A stretch of DNA of 33,771 nt. Source: a virus. The notes under the pieces are model-generated. The model worked only from the letters and a program-made list of their open reading frames with translations. It was not told where the DNA came from and did no database searches. Position numbers and translations under genes: made by a program. Shown one piece after another: positions 8,041 through 15,735 of the stretch (position 1 is its first letter; each line of letters starts with the position of its first letter). The stretch is taken from positions 1 to 33,771 of the IMG/VR virus record IMGVR_UViG_3300010392_000711; one strand, 5' to 3'.

Positions 8041-11000
8041 AACGACTCGCCATAGCGGCGACGGTCGTTTTGTCGGTCGTCGTTGCGGTCGGGTCCGCCG
8101 CCGGGTCCGGCACATACCGCGGGGGATACTATACCGGTGCGGGATCGTATCGGTATATCGGTGGGGATCGTGACGTCAATTTGTTGACGTTGGGCCAGGA
8201 TATTCTATCCGGCGAATTTTACACGCCGCCGGCCATGGATTTTACCGGCGCGAATGTATACTATTTTGATCCCAATGCGCTAGATGGGACCGGCGACGGG
8301 TCTATTGACAATCCTTTCCAGGGGTTTGGCACGGAATACACGTCCGGCGCGATATTCCAACGGTACCAATACAACGGCAACCATGTAGATAGTGGGTATA
8401 CCATCGGCGCCGGCGATGTGTGCGTGTTGCGCGATGGTAACCATGGATATGTGGATATCAATTATTCCTATTGGGGTTGGGGGGGCGATTGGTTGGCGGT
8501 TGTTGGTATGCCTGGCGAGGTGGCCACGGTCGATAGTTTGGACCTCGCCGGCGGGTCGATGTGGTATTTTAAGAACATACACAACACCAAGACGTTGCGC
8601 GATGATTGGGAGGGGAGCGTTGGCACCGGCAATTATACGCGCGCCGGGTTTGATGGCGTGCCGAGCTATTTCAAGGTTAGCGACGGGGCGAATGGCGACG
8701 TTAACTATACCCAGCATATAGTATTTCAGGATTGCACCGCGGCATCGGCCGATTATGCGACCGCGGCGGCGTGGAACGAATCCGAATGGCGCGCCGGCGC
8801 CGCAAATGCGTTTCGTGCGGTGCCGGTTTCCACCGGCCGGACGTCAAAAATCCATTTCCAAAATTGCCGCGCGTCGGCGGTCAATTACGGGTTTAAACTC
8901 GCCGAATTCGATTCGTCCAACGTGTTCAATTGTGCGACCGATTTGATTATTGGAGACGGCATACAATTAGGGTCGTGCGACTATCCGCATATACGCGGGG
9001 TCACGATGGGCAATTTCAAAAAAGCAAATGATAACCATCTTGATTTTATTCAGGGGTATTGGCAGGATGCCGCCATTACCGGGGGATTGATCGAAAACAA
9101 CTATTTTCATAACTATGCGTTGGCGGATACGAGTTTGTTGGCCGCAATGAATGGCATACTATTTTCCGGCGGATTACCCACCGGCGTGGATATCATAAAT
9201 AACGTAATCGTTACGGCAAATTGGGGCGGAATCAAATTGGTAACCGCCACCGATTGCGAGATATCTAACAACACATTGGTTGGGCTATGGAGTACATCAA
9301 CGCGTCGCGAATTGGGTGATTCTCTACCGGTGGAATCCGCCTATGAATCGGATGGTGTTCCGGTTATCCATTTCAGTGGCACAACAACCAATTGTCGCGT
9401 GTTCAATAACGTATATGGCGATTCAATCGCGAACGATTTCCATAAAACCGGGGTCACGGCGACCAACAACGCGCGGTATGGGTGGGATTACACCGACGCC
9501 GGGTTTGTGGATTACGAATTACAGACGAGCGGCATCGTTCCGCCAACATGGAATTTGGCGTTGGCGTCCGATAGTGAAAACGTAAACGCCGGATATACCA
9601 CGGCAACGGTCGCGGACGATTATGCCGGCAAATCCAGGCCGCAAAGTATCGCGTATGATATCGGCGCCTATGAATATTTTATAGGAGGGTCAACGACCGC
9701 ACCGGCCGCATCGGCGTCGGCAATGGTGTTGGCATCCGATACGCTATCGGTAACCGCAACGTCGGACCAATGCGCCAGTGCCATTTTTGCGTATCGGGTC
9801 GCGGGGGGCGCGTGGGTTAACTTGGATGTGACCGCCGAGGGAACATCGCACGGTGTATCCGATATCGAAACAGGCGGCGAACACGGTCAACAGGTCGATA
9901 CGCGTGTGATGTTCTATCATTGCACCGACGCGTTTGCAACGTCCGGATGGAACACGATCGATAGCGCGGTTATCGCCATTGCCGGCGAGTCCACGCCGCC
10001 GGATACGGTGTCAACGGCCACGGCATTGAGCCAGGCAAACCTAACATTGGATGCCGAGGCCGATATGTGTTCTAACGCGGTGTTCCGCTATCGGGTCGCC
10101 GGCGGCGCCTGGCAGACACAAACCGAGACGGACAACGGATACATCCACCAAGTCGCCAATATCGCGACAGGGGCAACGGATGGCCAGTTGGTCGAATCGC
10201 AGGTACAACTAACGGATTGCGACGACGCCACCGCGTTTTCGGCCTGGATTGATATGCAGGATAGAACCGCAAGCATTGCCGCGGAAACCTCGAGGACGTT
10301 TGCGATTCCGGATAGTTCCGTATTTGACGATTTGACCGATTTTGTTATTCCCGTAGTAATCACACACAACGATTTGCGCGACGGAGACGCCGGCGGCAAC
10401 GTTGCCAGGGGCACCGGCGGCGATATCCATTTTACCAGCGATTCGGCCGGCACCAACGAGTTGCATTTCGAGCTTGCCGCCTATGATTCTGTAACCGGCG
10501 CGGTTGAGGCGCATGTTATGAAACATACGCTATGGGACGGTGGCGATTCCATCTATATGTGGTATGGGGATTCAGATCGAACCAGTACCGCTAACGCGGA
10601 TAGTGTTTGGTTTGATTATTCGTTTGTGGCGCATTTTAACGATTCAACAACGTGTTATGTGCAGAGCGATCAAGACGCATATATGTCTAACCGCGGCAAC
10701 GCCGGCACGATCGGCACCGGTTTATTGGGTAGCGCGTTGGATTTCGACGAGGACGGCGGGATCCGCGTCATGGACGCGAGGCCGGAATGGGATTGGCAAT
10801 CATCACAAGTGTTTGTCCAGATCACCTATCAGGTACTTTATTCGGTCAATACGCTAAATACCAATAACGTAATAATGGGTCATGCGGCGCCGTCTAACGC
10901 GGGTGGTTGGGAATTGACTATGCGAGATCCTATTGATAGCGATGTATTCTTTTTCACTTTCAATAATGCGAAATGGACAAAAACATATAGCGACGACGTG

Positions 11001-11315
11001 GCGACCGGCGGCGCGTGGCATATGGCCGTTGCAATGATAGATCCGGCCACCGGCACATACGGCACAACCGGATCATGGATCGACGGCGCGACAATCCATT
11101 ACGAGGCGGCAAATAATAACTCAATCCCCACAACCCTAAATGATTGGGCGGCGATTGGCGGCGATCCACGGGAGTTAGATCAATACTACAATGATGGGGC
11201 TTTTGATGAGGTCCGCGTTTTAACCGGATATGTGCCGGATAACGCCAGGATCCGAACCGAGTGGTCGGCCTGGCGTTGGCCAACCGCATTTTGTGCCGAC
11301 CAAGGGGAGAACTAA
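8031..11315 (+). CDS. Large exported beta-helix / LamG-type protein
   Basis: The protein is 1094 aa. It begins with a Sec-type signal (MALKRLAIAATVVLSVVVAV, then GSAAGSG as a plausible cleavage region). Residues about 60-540 show the pattern of a right-handed beta-helix and end at DIGAYEY, common at the end of such domains. Two related repeats of about 95 aa follow (both with FxYRVAGGAW). The C-terminal third has a DUF2341-like segment (YMWYGD) and a LamG/concanavalin-like domain ending in FDEVRVLTGYVPDNARIRTEW. This is the architecture of secreted carbohydrate-binding proteins. A signal peptide on a phage-encoded adhesin or spike-like protein is unusual because virion proteins normally assemble in the cytoplasm. 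Confidence 0.75.
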   Translation: MALKRLAIAATVVLSVVVAVGSAAGSGTYRGGYYTGAGSYRYIGGDRDVNLLTLGQDILSGEFYTPPAMDFTGANVYYFDPNALDGTGDGSIDNPFQGFGTEYTSGAIFQRYQYNGNHVDSGYTIGAGDVCVLRDGNHGYVDINYSYWGWGGDWLAVVGMPGEVATVDSLDLAGGSMWYFKNIHNTKTLRDDWEGSVGTGNYTRAGFDGVPSYFKVSDGANGDVNYTQHIVFQDCTAASADYATAAAWNESEWRAGAANAFRAVPVSTGRTSKIHFQNCRASAVNYGFKLAEFDSSNVFNCATDLIIGDGIQLGSCDYPHIRGVTMGNFKKANDNHLDFIQGYWQDAAITGGLIENNYFHNYALADTSLLAAMNGILFSGGLPTGVDIINNVIVTANWGGIKLVTATDCEISNNTLVGLWSTSTRRELGDSLPVESAYESDGVPVIHFSGTTTNCRVFNNVYGDSIANDFHKTGVTATNNARYGWDYTDAGFVDYELQTSGIVPPTWNLALASDSENVNAGYTTATVADDYAGKSRPQSIAYDIGAYEYFIGGSTTAPAASASAMVLASDTLSVTATSDQCASAIFAYRVAGGAWVNLDVTAEGTSHGVSDIETGGEHGQQVDTRVMFYHCTDAFATSGWNTIDSAVIAIAGESTPPDTVSTATALSQANLTLDAEADMCSNAVFRYRVAGGAWQTQTETDNGYIHQVANIATGATDGQLVESQVQLTDCDDATAFSAWIDMQDRTASIAAETSRTFAIPDSSVFDDLTDFVIPVVITHNDLRDGDAGGNVARGTGGDIHFTSDSAGTNELHFELAAYDSVTGAVEAHVMKHTLWDGGDSIYMWYGDSDRTSTANADSVWFDYSFVAHFNDSTTCYVQSDQDAYMSNRGNAGTIGTGLLGSALDFDEDGGIRVMDARPEWDWQSSQVFVQITYQVLYSVNTLNTNNVIMGHAAPSNAGGWELTMRDPIDSDVFFFTFNNAKWTKTYSDDVATGGAWHMAVAMIDPATGTYGTTGSWIDGATIHYEAANNNSIPTTLNDWAAIGGDPRELDQYYNDGAFDEVRVLTGYVPDNARIRTEWSAWRWPTAFCADQGEN

Positions 11316-11316
11316 C

Positions 11317-12240
11317 ATGCGCCGAATAATTCTAGCAATTGCGCTATTGATCCCGTTGGCCGCGGCCGCCGATGTGAGTGTATTTTTGGGGCACCAATCA
11401 GTTGGCCGATATATTATTGCCGAGCCGGGCCATTACGATGATACGAACACGCCGCCGACACATGCCGGTACGTCGATGCGCGATTCGTTGGCCGCGGGTA
11501 TTGCCCTATGGGATCACGATTATAGCAACTATACGTATGGGGATTATGACGGGTTTACGGGGCCGGACGGGGAGACGGTCGGATGGGCCAGCGGCCAGGG
11601 GTTCGGCCGCCAGGAAAGCCCATATTTCCGGAACAACGGTGTAAAACTTTCCCATTTGATCGGCGATTGTATCACCGCATCGCCAACAACCAACGGTGGC
11701 GCATATCGGGATTCTTTGGCGCGGTTCGATATCGTAATAATCAAGCCGGGATACCGAGATATGCATATGGACGCGGATACATTGGCGACCTACAAAACGA
11801 TGTTAAACACCGCGGCCGATTGGTGGCACGCAAATAATCCTGGCCAGTATCTAGTTGTTACGACGGCGCCACCGTTGCGCCATTACGATGATTATGTGGG
11901 AACCGCCGGATTCGACGATGCGGCCGATGCCGTGGCAAAGGCGGCGGTGTATCGGGATTTCAGTCAGTGGTTACAAAACGTATGGGTTTGCCGGCATCCG
12001 GAATTGCGTTTTTTCGATATGTGGTACATGGCGGTTGAGCATACTGGCGCCGCGGATGTGAAGTGGTTTACGAAAGACGAATATACCGGCACCGGTGTTG
12101 GAAATAGTTCCGGCGATCACCATTTGAATAGTGCCGGGTCCGATGCAATCCAGGCGGCGTTGGTGGATTTTATCAATGGTTTGGCGTTGGATTTTATAGC
12201 GGAAACGCATGAAACAAGACGGATGATCGATTTGCCATAG
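11317..12240 (+). CDS. Exported SGNH-hydrolase-like protein
   Basis: The protein is 307 aa from ATG 11317, preceded by AAGGGGAG. MRRIILAIALLIPLAAAAD is a clear signal peptide with an AAA-type cleavage site. The mature start, SVFLGHQSVG, resembles block I of SGNH-like proteins in which GHQS replaces GDS (candidate nucleophile S28). IIKPGYRDM (about 150) and GDHHLNSAGSDAI (about 275-288, a DxxH-type block V) support the fold. Family members are esterases or deacetylases acting on acylated sugars. It directly follows the beta-helix/LamG gene, which suggests the two act together on a surface polysaccharide. Activity is inferred. Confidence 0.6.
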   Translation: MRRIILAIALLIPLAAAADVSVFLGHQSVGRYIIAEPGHYDDTNTPPTHAGTSMRDSLAAGIALWDHDYSNYTYGDYDGFTGPDGETVGWASGQGFGRQESPYFRNNGVKLSHLIGDCITASPTTNGGAYRDSLARFDIVIIKPGYRDMHMDADTLATYKTMLNTAADWWHANNPGQYLVVTTAPPLRHYDDYVGTAGFDDAADAVAKAAVYRDFSQWLQNVWVCRHPELRFFDMWYMAVEHTGAADVKWFTKDEYTGTGVGNSSGDHHLNSAGSDAIQAALVDFINGLALDFIAETHETRRMIDLP

Positions 12241-12250
12241 GAGACACACC

Positions 12251-12493
12251 ATGGTTGTACGTTGGAAACCAGAGGTAACCGTTAAAGATGCTATCCAGAT
12301 ATGTGTGATGGTTATCGGGTTGGTATATCTGGTATCGCAAATGCAAACGGCAACAGCGGTGAACACCGAAACGAACGCGGCGTTGCGGCGGATACTGGAC
12401 AACCACGAAACCAGAATCGATCTCCTCGAGGACGATCAGCGGTATCATGAGGGTTATGATGCGGCGATCCGCGATCAGGCCGGCGCCCAATGA
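12251..12493 (+). CDS. Small membrane protein with coiled coil, lysis region
   Basis: The protein is 80 aa from ATG 12251, with AGGAGA upstream. One membrane segment (about residues 15-29, IQICVMVIGLVYLVS) is followed by a charged helix likely to form a coiled coil (LRRILDNHETRIDLLEDDQ). It overlaps the endolysin gene by four bases (ATGA), so it belongs to the lysis cassette, possibly as a one-TM holin, pinholin or regulator. The family is not recognised and a spanin-like role cannot be excluded. Confidence 0.6.
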   Translation: MVVRWKPEVTVKDAIQICVMVIGLVYLVSQMQTATAVNTETNAALRRILDNHETRIDLLEDDQRYHEGYDAAIRDQAGAQ

Positions 12494-12918
12494 CGGACAT
12501 ACTCAATCAGATCCGCGCGGATGAGGGATACCGGCGATTCCCGTATGTATGCACCGCCGGCGCGTTGACGATTGGCTATGGTCGCAATATCGATAAAGAT
12601 CACGGCGGCGAGGGTGTAACGGAATCCGAGTCCACCGTGATGTTGGTCAACAATTTGCGGTCGGTCGAACAAGATATGGAGCGGATCTTTCCAGGGCATT
12701 GGGCCAACATCGATCAAGTCCGTAAAAATGCATTAATGAATATGAGATACCAGTTAGGCGCGGGGGGGTTTCGTGGATTCCGCCGAATGATCCACGCGGT
12801 TGAGATGCGGCGTTGGGATTGGGCCGCGCGCGAGGCGATCAATTCGAAATGGGCGATGCAGACACCGACGCGCGCGTTTAGGGTCGCCGACGAATTGAGA
12901 GATGGAATCTCTCTTTAG
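12490..12918 (+). CDS. Endolysin, GH24 (T4-type) lysozyme
   Basis: The protein is 142 aa and would cleave the glycan strands of peptidoglycan at the end of infection. The N-terminus fits the GH24 catalytic pattern E-8aa-(D/C)-5aa-T: E12 (RADEGYR), C21 (PYVCTAG) and T27 (ALTIGYGRN), equivalent to T4 lysozyme E11, D20 and T26. The Asp position is Cys, a known natural variant. Downstream segments (NALMNMRYQLG, FRRMIHAVEMRRW) match the helical lobe of phage lysozymes. No signal peptide or SAR segment is present, so it depends on a holin. Its ATG overlaps the upstream stop. Confidence 0.9.
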   Translation: MTDILNQIRADEGYRRFPYVCTAGALTIGYGRNIDKDHGGEGVTESESTVMLVNNLRSVEQDMERIFPGHWANIDQVRKNALMNMRYQLGAGGFRGFRRMIHAVEMRRWDWAAREAINSKWAMQTPTRAFRVADELRDGISL

Positions 12919-12936
12919 TAGCACGGAGGTCGTACA

Positions 12937-13191
12937 TTGTTTAACCGAATCGTCGAACGTTTGATGGGCCAGGCCGCCGAGGGTCAACGCAAAATGGTTT
13001 ACGGTACTTTGGCGTTGGTTCTGGCGTGGGTTAATCTAATGTGGGGACCGGTGCCGAATAACCTGGCGTCGGCCGATTTCGTGGATCTCAAGGCATCGGC
13101 CGCGCGATTGGTCTGGTATGTGGTGGGTGTGGTGATTACCGGCAATGTTCTCGAATGGGGCGCCAGGAAATTCGGCAAGACGGATAAATAA
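12937..13191 (+). CDS. Holin-like two-TM protein
   Basis: The protein is 84 aa and begins at TTG 12937, seven bases after a strong GGAGG (12925-12929); no in-frame ATG or GTG has a comparable site. Two membrane segments are visible: about residues 20-38 (MVYGTLALVLAWVNLMWG) and about 55-73 (LVWYVVGVVITGNVLEW). A short basic tail (RKFGKTDK) ends it. Size, topology and position right after the endolysin fit a class II holin that permeabilises the inner membrane. The stop overlaps the next ATG (TAATG). Confidence 0.65.
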   Translation: MFNRIVERLMGQAAEGQRKMVYGTLALVLAWVNLMWGPVPNNLASADFVDLKASAARLVWYVVGVVITGNVLEWGARKFGKTDK

Positions 13192-14573
13192 TGCGACCGC
13201 ATTGCCCATATTGCCGGTCACAGGAAACCGGTAGACACCAAACACGCACCAAAAAAGACGGCGCCATCGTAGTGCGATATAGGTGCCGAGATTGCCGCCG
13301 GACGTTTCCATGGGCAGAGCCGGCGGGATACGATGCGGCGTTATACGATGGGCCAGAAACCTACCCAACAGAACCATCGATGCAGGAAGACGGAAATATC
13401 GCGCATGTGGCGATTCCGCGGGTTGGAAATCCCCCAACGCTAGAATCGCTATTCCGTAAATTCGAAATCGATTCAGATGATTGGCGTGTTCTCTCATATA
13501 AGATAAACGAATGGCACCAGCATTCCGCGAAATACGGTTTGATCCCGTTGTATCAGGGGAAAGCTACCCTATTACGGCGGGATCCGGTCGTATGCGAATG
13601 GCCGGCGGTCCGGCCGGTATACCTCCGCCCGAATCCCCCCCTACGGGCACCGGTTGCCGCCGGCCAGATGAAACGCGCCGTGGTTGTTGCAGATGGACAA
13701 ATAGGATTCCACCGATCGTTCGACGACTATAAAGTGCGTACGTTACACGATCGGCGTGCATTCGCTTGTGCCACGGCGGCAATCACGGCGTTGCAACCGG
13801 ATCAATTGGTGATTTTGGGCGATATGCTAGATTTGCCAGATTGGAGCGATCATTTCGTCCAATCTCCGGAATTCGCGTTTACCAGTCAAATGTCAATCAA
13901 TTGGTTCGCCGCGTGGTTGCGCCACGTCCGGCCGTATTGCGGCAAAGTGGTCTATGTTGAGGGGAATCACGAGGCACGTCTAGTGCGGTGCCTAATGACC
14001 AACACCGCCACGGCGTACAAGTTGAAACCGGCCAACATGCCGGCCGCGGCGCCGCTATTGTCCATCCGGTCTATGTTGGGGTTAGATGCGTTGGGAATCG
14101 AATACGTGGGAGATTATCCCAAGGGTGAATATTGGATTAATGACAATCTGTTGATGATCCACGGCAAAAAGGTCGGCGCCAAGTCCGGTCAAACGGCAAT
14201 GAAAATGTTGGATTCGCCACGGACGTCGATCATTCAGGGGCACGCACATCGCCAGGAATCCGCCCATGTAACCACGCATTCGCACAACAAGACGGTTACA
14301 TACGGCGCGTACGCGTTGGGGACATTGGCGCGGTTGGACGGCATCGTTCCGAGCCAAAACGGTCGGGAAAACTGGCAACAAGGGATCGGCGTGGTTGACT
14401 ATACGGACGATCTCTATCAAGTGTATCCGCTCAATATCTACGGTGGCCGAATGGTCATGTTCGGCCGGCAATACGAGGCCGATGTAACCAACGATCCGTT
14501 GAGCGATTGCGAGGTTCGCGAACTGTTGGCCGACGCGTCGAATTTGGTCGATGCCACGGCGCCGGCGGCATAG
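13191..14573 (+). CDS. Zinc-ribbon calcineurin-like metallophosphoesterase
   Basis: The protein is 460 aa. Residues 5-35 are a zinc ribbon (C5, C8, C32, C35) of the kind seen at the N-terminus of transposases (CPYC...YRCRDC). A linker with LFRKFEIDSDDWRVLSYKINEW follows. From about residue 160 there is a calcineurin-like phosphoesterase: VVVADGQIGFH (motif I, Gln in the usual His position), ILGDMLDL, VEGNHEAR, LMIHGK and IQGHAHR supply the metal ligands. Such enzymes cleave phosphodiesters in nucleic acids or nucleotides. The gene lies inside the lysis region, between holin-like and spanin-like genes, so it may be an accessory (moron) gene or a late DNA-processing enzyme. Confidence 0.8.
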   Translation: MRPHCPYCRSQETGRHQTRTKKDGAIVVRYRCRDCRRTFPWAEPAGYDAALYDGPETYPTEPSMQEDGNIAHVAIPRVGNPPTLESLFRKFEIDSDDWRVLSYKINEWHQHSAKYGLIPLYQGKATLLRRDPVVCEWPAVRPVYLRPNPPLRAPVAAGQMKRAVVVADGQIGFHRSFDDYKVRTLHDRRAFACATAAITALQPDQLVILGDMLDLPDWSDHFVQSPEFAFTSQMSINWFAAWLRHVRPYCGKVVYVEGNHEARLVRCLMTNTATAYKLKPANMPAAAPLLSIRSMLGLDALGIEYVGDYPKGEYWINDNLLMIHGKKVGAKSGQTAMKMLDSPRTSIIQGHAHRQESAHVTTHSHNKTVTYGAYALGTLARLDGIVPSQNGRENWQQGIGVVDYTDDLYQVYPLNIYGGRMVMFGRQYEADVTNDPLSDCEVRELLADASNLVDATAPAA

Positions 14574-14581
14574 GGGGTATT

Positions 14582-14887
14582 ATGCGGGTTTTAAAGTGGA
14601 TTGGTGTTATCGCGGGGTTTGTGTTGGGCGTGTTGGGAATCTTTGCCGGCCGCCGGCGACCATCCGAGGCCGATGTGGGCAACGCGCGCCAGGCCGCCGC
14701 GGACGCGCGCAGGGGCGCCGCGAAAGCAGAGGCGGCAACGGAACAGGGGGAAATAGAACATGCGAGACAACGCGACGTGGACGCCATACGCGACGAAACC
14801 GACCGCGAACGCAATGATCTTGATTCTAGCGGCGACGATGGGTTTATGGATCGCGCCTTTGCCGGCGATCGGCCAGGCGGCGAATAG
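14582..14887 (+). CDS. Inner-membrane spanin-like protein (Rz-like)
   Basis: The protein is 101 aa from ATG 14582, shortly after the phosphoesterase stop. An N-terminal membrane segment (MRVLKWIGVIAGFVLGVLGIF) is followed by a long charged helix (RQAAADARRGAAKAEAATEQ...ARQRDVDAIRDETDRERND) likely to span the periplasm as a coiled coil. This is the layout of Rz-type inner-membrane spanins, which fuse inner and outer membranes in the last step of lysis in diderms. The next gene starts inside it in another frame, as Rz1 does in Rz. No sequence homology can be shown, so the call rests on topology and context. Confidence 0.5.
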   Translation: MRVLKWIGVIAGFVLGVLGIFAGRRRPSEADVGNARQAAADARRGAAKAEAATEQGEIEHARQRDVDAIRDETDRERNDLDSSGDDGFMDRAFAGDRPGGE

Positions 14888-15194
14888 CCCAACATCGGCC
14901 GATAGTTTGCGGGCCGCTATCCAATACGGCCGCCGCCTCGAGGACCGATTAGCTATTGCGCGGGGGGATCTCCGTGTGTGTCGCCGGGATTCGGTGGCCG
15001 CGGCCGCCACATACCGGCGCGAACTGGAATTGCGCGATACGTTACGCGAAATCGACCGGCGGGCATTTGAACAGACTATTCAATCGCTAAACGATCGGTT
15101 GCCGCGATGGTACGAAAAACCGGTCGTTATCGCGTTGTCGGTGATGGTTGTAACGATATGGGCGACGTTGCGCGCGGTCACCATCTCAATTTAG
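14760..15194 (+). CDS. Second overlapping spanin-like membrane protein
   Basis: The protein is 144 aa from ATG 14760, preceded by AGGGGGA, and overlaps the previous gene by 128 bases in a different frame. It has an N-terminal hydrophobic segment (about 19-39) with a possible signal cleavage after PAIGQA, a charged helical middle (LEDRLAIARGDL...YRRELELRDTLREIDRR), and a C-terminal membrane segment (VVIALSVMVVTIWATL). There is no lipobox Cys, so it is not a classical Rz1 lipoprotein; with two potential membrane anchors it could link both membranes alone. It is the last gene of the late operon. Confidence 0.5.
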   Translation: MRDNATWTPYATKPTANAMILILAATMGLWIAPLPAIGQAANSPTSADSLRAAIQYGRRLEDRLAIARGDLRVCRRDSVAAAATYRRELELRDTLREIDRRAFEQTIQSLNDRLPRWYEKPVVIALSVMVVTIWATLRAVTISI

Positions 15195-15211
15195 CGGCCG
15201 CCGGCCGGAAA

Positions 15212-15247
15212 AATCCCCCGATACGCGTTGCGGCGCCGCGGGGGATT
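15212..15247. terminator. Hairpin between convergent operons
   Basis: AATCCCCCG (15212-15220) pairs perfectly with CGGGGGATT (15239-15247), a 9-bp stem. On the minus strand the stem runs straight into TTTTT, a good intrinsic terminator for the integrase operon. For plus-strand transcripts leaving the lysis genes the stem is followed only later by a T7-C-T6 tract (15276-15289). It sits in the 70-bp gap between genes ending at 15194 and 15265, so it likely serves both directions. Confidence 0.75.
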
Positions 15248-15264
15248 CTCCTGCCGGTCGTGGG

Positions 15265-15735
15265 TTATGCGATCCTTTTTTTCTTTTTTACTACACGCAA
15301 AATAGGTTCCCATCCAGGCCGGTAAAGCATATATCCCCACCGGAGCCGGGTTATGCCTGGCGGTTTTGGCGGTCCTGTTGGCGTCGTCGGCGCCGGCGGC
15401 GGCGGCGTTGGTGTTGGCGCGTCGGTATCGTCCGCCAGTACCCATGTTAACCGACCGGGATAATGTCGGTGTCCGGCCATGATTGCCGTTGCCTCGAATT
15501 CCGCGGCGATCCGCAATAGTGTCCATTTCACACCGCCACGGCGCCGCGGTCGCGCGACAACCGGCGGCGATTGTCTACCCATAAACCGGCCGGTGATATT
15601 GCCATATCGTTCGCCAAAACAGCGGATTTTACGGCATACCTCCGGCGACGGTGTATAGTCGCAGGTTAGTGCGGATGTTTCGATGTTATCTATTAGTTCC
15701 AATAATGCCTTATTGATTGTTTCCTTATTGGGCAT
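15265..15735 (-). CDS. Proline-rich protein downstream of integrase, unknown
   Basis: The protein is 156 aa from the ATG at 15735 (MPNKETINKALLELID), which overlaps the integrase 3' end by 11 bases, so it is probably cotranscribed with it. The N-terminal half is helical; the centre is a flexible Pro/Thr linker (TPTPPPPAPTTPTGPPKPPG); the C-terminus is basic (VVKKKKRIA). I do not recognise a family. A role in integration or lysogeny is only suggested by the operon. A longer in-frame start (15792) lies well inside the integrase gene and is less likely. Confidence 0.55.
   Translation of the reverse strand: MPNKETINKALLELIDNIETSALTCDYTPSPEVCRKIRCFGERYGNITGRFMGRQSPPVVARPRRRGGVKWTLLRIAAEFEATAIMAGHRHYPGRLTWVLADDTDAPTPTPPPPAPTTPTGPPKPPGITRLRWGYMLYRPGWEPILRVVKKKKRIA

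Noticed and set aside
12251-12493. Toxin or antitoxin gene.
   Set aside because: Membrane segment plus coiled coil and stop-start overlap with the endolysin fit a lysis gene; no partner gene or toxin motif is present.
14591-15010. Long antisense reading frames on the minus strand opposite the spanin genes (and similar ones at 21150-21878, 20941-21540, 26441-26974).
   Set aside because: They are shadows of real plus-strand genes with no ribosome-binding sites, low-complexity Arg/Pro/Ser content and no recognisable domains.
15276-15289. T7-C-T6 tract alone as a plus-strand terminator.
   Set aside because: It encodes the Lys codons of the minus-strand gene and has no hairpin immediately upstream; the nearest stem ends 28 bp earlier, so only a weak contribution is possible.
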